Positions 61,501 to 64,000 of a DNA stretch of 64,000 nt are shown here, one piece after another. Position 1 is the first letter of the stretch, and every line of letters begins with the position of its first letter. Location of the stretch: positions 1-64,000 of the forward strand of contig JAEUIZ010000049.1 of the NCBI GenBank assembly GCA_016793805.1, read 5' to 3'. Source of the DNA: Phycisphaerae bacterium (GTDB lineage: Bacteria > Planctomycetota > Phycisphaerae > Phycisphaerales > UBA1924). The notes below the pieces were generated by a model. It did no database searches and was not told the origin of the DNA. It saw nothing but the letters and a program-made list of their open reading frames with translations. The position numbers and the translations under genes are program-made.

Positions 61501-64000
61501 CGCGGTCCATGTGCCCGGGCCCAGGAGGTTGAGGACTCGGCCGAGCGTGCGTGCTCCTCCGGCGAGCGAGAGCGAACCCGCGGCGGTGGTGGAGCCCGCG
61601 CCGGCCATCGAGCCAGATGTCCAGGTGAGCGAGCCGAGGACCGTGACGGAGCCCGCGCCGCCGAGCGTGCCCGCGAGCGTCATCGAGGCGAACGACTGCG
61701 CGAGGGCGAACGTGGCGGACCCGGTGATGGTGAGATCGCCGGTGTAGGCGAGCGCGCCGTTGAAGGTGGCGGCACCGGCGATGGGCAGGAGCGTGGTCGG
61801 GGCGATGGAGTCGGCGAACGTCACGGTGCCGCCCGTGAGGTCAAGCGTGCCTGTCAGCAGGAATGCGCCGGCGGGCAGCGTGTGGGTGCCGGCGGAGAAC
61901 GTGGCTCGCCCGGCGCCCGCGATGGTGCCGGTGGCGCCGTGCGTGTACGTCGCCGCGAGGTTGAGCGTACCGGTCGCGGCGACCACGATCGCGCCCAGGT
62001 TCGTTCCGCCGCCGGCGAGCGTGAGCGTTCCGGCGAGCACATCGATCATCCCGCCGGACTGGTTGGCGAGGGTGACGGCGGTGGAGGAGACGTCGATCCG
62101 GGCCTCGCCGACGCCGGACTTGGCAATCTGACCGAGGTTGGCGATGGAGTTGGTGCCGCTCGAGCCGTAGGCGCGGAGGAGCGAGTTCGACGCGATCGAG
62201 AGCGAGGCGGTGGAGGCAAGGTTGAGGCTGCCCGAGGCAAAGGCAAGGTCGCCGTCGGTCCACGTGGCCGCACCGGCGAGGTCGATCGCGCGGGAGAGCG
62301 CATGGACGGCTGGGGTCGAGATCGCGGCGTTCGAGCCGACGGGCAGGATGGTGCGTCCCGTGCCGGACATCGTGCCGCTCCGCCAGTCGAGGGCGCCCGT
62401 GATGGTGATGTTGCCCGAGCCGCCGAGCGTGCCCGCGAGCGTGAGCGAGGCGAAGGTCTGCGGGGCGTTGAAGAGCACGATGCCCGTGATCGGCCCGAGC
62501 GAGGCGGGGGAGAAGGAGTTGGCGATGGTGACGGTGCCGCCGGAGAAGTTCACCACGCCCGTTGGCAGAAAGAGTCCGGCGGGGATCGAGATCGTGCCGC
62601 TCTGGAAACTCACGGTGCCGGTGCCGAAGATCGTCGCGCCGGGGTTGATCGCGTAGTTGCCGGCGAACGCGAGCGTGGCGGCCGAGCCAATGGGGAGCGG
62701 CGCCGACGCGGATCCGCCCGCGCCGAGCACGAGCGTGCCGCCGAGGAGCGAGATCGACCCGGTGTGGTTGAAGGCGACGCCGGTGGTGGCGACGATGAAC
62801 TGGCAGATGCCGGCGCCAGACTTGGTGAACGCTCCCGCATTGGTGAAGGCGTTGGTGCCAGACGCGCCCGATGCGGTGAGCGTCGAGTCGGTGGCGGCGA
62901 CGAAGGAGCCGTTGTTGGTGAAGGTGCCGGAGGCGAAGGAGAGCGATCCGCTGGTCCACGACGCGCTGCCGTTGTTGGTGAGGGTGCGTGCGAGGGAGCG
63001 TGTCGCGCCCGAGGCGAGGAGGAGTTGGGCGGCCGGGGCGATGATGGTGCGCCCCGTGCCGGTCATCGAGCCGGACTGCCAGTCGAGGGCGCCGGTGATC
63101 GTGAGGTCGCCAGCGCCAGAGATCGTGCCGGTCAGCGTGAGGGAGGAGAGCGTCTGGGCCAGGGCAAACGAGGCCGAGCCGGCGACCGTGAGCGGCCCCG
63201 TGTACGAGAGCGCCGCGGCGAAGGTGACGGTCGCGCCGATGGCGCCGAGGCTCGCGGGGGCGATGGACCCATTGAGGGTGATGGTGCCGCCGGTGAGATT
63301 GAGCGTGCCGACGGGCGCGAAGGTCCCGGCGGGGAGAGAGTGAACGCCGCCTGTGAAGGTGATCGTGCCGGCGCCCGAGAGCGTCCCGCCGGCCGCGTGT
63401 GTGAACGAGGCAGAGAAGACGGCCTCGGCGGGCGCGGGCACGTTGATGAGCGAGGAGTTCGACCCCCCGCCAGCGACGAACAGGGTGCCGCTGTTGACGT
63501 TCACGGTCCCGGAGTTGTTCAGCGCGACGGCCGTCACGTTCACGCCGATCGACAACGAGCCCGGGCCGAGTTTGGTGAACGTGCCGGCGTTGGTGAAGGC
63601 GTTGACCCCGGAGTTTCCGAAGGCCGAGAGCGCGGCGGCGGTGCTCGCGGTGAAAGAGGCGTTGTTGGTGATCGTGCCGCTGGCGAAGGCGAGCACGCCG
63701 TCGGTCCAGGTCGCGGTCCCGTTGTTCACGAGGGTGCGGGAGAGCGTGCGTGACGACGGCGACGAGAGGTCGAGGGTCGCGGTGGGGGCGATGATCGTTC
63801 GGCCCGAGCCGGACATGGCGCCCGAGATCCACGACATCCCGCCGGTGATGGTGATGTCTCCCGCTCCCGCCAGGGTGCCCGAGAGCGAGAGCGAGGCGAA
63901 GGACTGCGCGGCGGCGAAGGCGGCCGAGCCGGTGACGGTGAGAGCGCCCGAGTAGCCGAGCGACGAGAGAAACGAGACGGAGCCGGCGATGGGCGCGAGG
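58555..64000 (-). CDS. Giant secreted repeat protein, N-terminal part outside the window
   Basis: At least 1815 residues are encoded here and the frame stays open to the window edge, so the start lies beyond 64000. The chain is rich in Gly, Ala, Ser, Thr, Leu and Asn, with alternating small and beta-branched residues and almost no Cys, His or Lys: a beta-helix/autotransporter-passenger look. It is built of repeats of about 245 residues (separate entry). The last 450 residues are diverged and end in PRYLPAAFAVAVSTVAGQK. I see neither an autotransporter beta-barrel nor a PEP-CTERM or type IX tail. Likely an adhesin or surface-layer-like protein. Between its stop and the blaI promoter, 58480-58554 shows nothing. 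Confidence 0.88.
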   Translation of the reverse strand, partial: LAPIAGSVSFLSSLGYSGALTVTGSAAFAAAQSFASLSLSGTLAGAGDITITGGMSWISGAMSGSGRTIIAPTATLDLSSPSSRTLSRTLVNNGTATWTDGVLAFASGTITNNASFTASTAAALSAFGNSGVNAFTNAGTFTKLGPGSLSIGVNVTAVALNNSGTVNVNSGTLFVAGGGSNSSLINVPAPAEAVFSASFTHAAGGTLSGAGTITFTGGVHSLPAGTFAPVGTLNLTGGTITLNGSIAPASLGAIGATVTFAAALSYTGPLTVAGSASFALAQTLSSLTLTGTISGAGDLTITGALDWQSGSMTGTGRTIIAPAAQLLLASGATRSLARTLTNNGSASWTSGSLSFASGTFTNNGSFVAATDSTLTASGASGTNAFTNAGAFTKSGAGICQFIVATTGVAFNHTGSISLLGGTLVLGAGGSASAPLPIGSAATLAFAGNYAINPGATIFGTGTVSFQSGTISIPAGLFLPTGVVNFSGGTVTIANSFSPASLGPITGIVLFNAPQTFASLTLAGTLGGSGNITITGALDWRSGTMSGTGRTILPVGSNAAISTPAVHALSRAIDLAGAATWTDGDLAFASGSLNLASTASLSIASNSLLRAYGSSGTNSIANLGQIAKSGVGEARIDVSSTAVTLANQSGGMIDVLAGTLTLAGGGTNLGAIVVAATGTLNLAATYTHGATGTIAGAGRATFSAGTHTLPAGAFLLTGTLDLTGGTVTFADSIAPTTLLPIAGAATFNGALAYTGDLTITGSATFALAQSFASMTLAGTLGGAGSVTVLGSLTWTSGSMAGAGSTTAAGSLSLAGGARTLGRVLNLLGPGTWTAGDLTLNGGELRIDASASLDVDNATALSVLASGAGGKVSNLGTFAKSGTAALVFSSAAPGAMLESSGTLHVNAGTLNLGGGGTLDGSASVASGATLTLSASFTYATGLVLAGLGTVNFSGGTHSLPIGVTPSGTINFNSGTIAVTAPLAPAMLGTIAATVSFAVPLTYSGAITVTGSASFAQAQTISTLTLSGTLTGAGDVSITTAATWSAGSMSGAGITSIDPGATLTISGSAHTLARSLIVRGSATWTGGAINFTSATLRNESSFTINTSGTLVASGTGSFDNLGTLAKLGSGDAQLAVALNHSGTVNFQAGTLTLSGGGTLAAPIEAPTAATLVLAGSPTYAPGAHLLGAGTITFNGGTHSIGVGQFTPTGTVNFSAGTISIAGALSPASLGTIAAFVSFAAALNYTGALTITGSASFAANQTFASLTVSGTLAGAGTVTVLGAFNWTGGTLAGSGRTIVGPAGTLAISTAPHNLSRWLVVQGTGTWSAGNITFADGTFEIAQGASLSVTTTGTMSAHGSAGVNSIINRGTFTKIGTGTVQTTAANAAIVFDNQGTVQVNSNTLSLLGPVLQVNGDTLTGGTWIVADACTLNLPAGVAIRTSNATIRLAGSTSAFPAIAGLTTNNGSLTLADGRAFNFSPLGNAFLNAGVLTKSGTGSITIAASITLNNVGLLAVTGGTVTLNGPITQLVAGLLGGGSWFVGTNATLTMTGATITTSSAVVTLSGVGSTFIAFNSMRTSTNSLTVTAGRNFTLPNLTASGKLTVGAGSTLNVTGAFSNAAVASIAGTINATGGGSSSGRFELSAGGVLSLSGGHTLSTSAAVVGDGSLALGAGTQSIAAPIAITGVLSLTAGSATLSSNAAAGQATIAGGLTLGASILSLAGPATFTPSSSLSFRAESPSLFGRITSPSALTLDGMLALDFAPGFVPAAGSLFPLLSGTSRTGTFASLLLGTPGAGLTPLPRYLPAAFAVAVSTVAGQK
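60150..64000 (-). repeat. Tandem repeats of about 720-765 bp within the giant gene
   Basis: Six units can be counted by the recurring segment (T/D)xxITGxxxWxSGxMxGxGRT, at about 63845, 63108, 62415, 61650, 60908 and 60187; spacings are about 737, 693, 765, 742 and 721 bp. Each unit also contains the elements TFxxGTHxLPAGxF and ALxYTGxLTITGSAxFAxAQ. The units are diverged in sequence, so they are old duplications rather than a fresh expansion. More units may lie past the window edge. Confidence 0.8.

Overview
The window comes from a high-GC bacterium, most likely a planctomycete (Planctomycetota, possibly Phycisphaerae-like; this placement is inference). Pointers: a secreted protease with the LEPR-x-L N-terminal motif, a 23S rRNA gene with no 16S gene directly upstream, a PilM/Amuc_1100-type pilus cluster, an M56/BlaI pair, PD40 propellers and prenyltransferase-like toroid domains. 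Genes are densely packed; the only stretch over 300 bases without a gene is the leader of the 23S gene (2377-2777).

Layout. 1-2376: 23S rRNA on the minus strand, 3' end outside the window, with its own promoter and boxA-like element. 2778-8389 (minus): pilus-assembly-like operon (PilM-PilN-like fusion, Amuc_1100/PilO-like protein, Gly-rich anchored protein). 8553-18513: a Memo-domain protein with a PqqD-like N-terminus, a TolC-type lipoprotein, Sua5/TsaC, isocitrate dehydrogenase, tRNA-Ala(CGC), a ZnuA-like metal-binding lipoprotein and an S8 protease. 18701-30491: an unknown 461-residue protein, EamA and MFS transporters, an FHA protein, HemW, an RluA-family synthase, 6-phosphogluconolactonase, a B12-domain/MeaB-GTPase fusion, a GspG-like protein, a PpiD-like protein and ribosomal protein S4. 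30701-42882: a lipase-like hydrolase, photolyase, aminotransferase, AtoE-type transporter, glycerate kinase, PilT, a DUF268 protein, a polysaccharide flippase, an EEP-fold protein and a small membrane protein. 42940-47252: a large membrane protein with an ABC ATPase, then cytochrome b561.

47262-58479 is the most notable region: one six-gene minus-strand operon, blaI - M56 metalloprotease - TPR protein - exbB/tolQ - exbD/tolR - a PD40/transmembrane/Pro-rich/toroid protein. It is preceded by a near-consensus sigma70 promoter in which two BlaI-type operators 23 bp apart cover the spacer and the start point. I read it as a proteolytically de-repressed, ion-motive-force-driven envelope machine whose parts echo Tol-Pal (TolQ, TolR, TolB-like propeller, CpoB-like TPR protein). 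The sensor protease carries a Cys/Asp-rich 9-residue repeat that may be its signal-sensing element. 58555-64000 holds the C-terminal part of a giant secreted protein with about 245-residue repeats, cut by the window edge.

Two window-wide signals stand out. Several first genes have a TAnnnT -10-like hexamer 5-6 nt before the start codon, which suggests leaderless mRNAs. The plus strand is G-rich whichever strand is coding, strongly from about 3 to 46 kb and more weakly beyond 47 kb.
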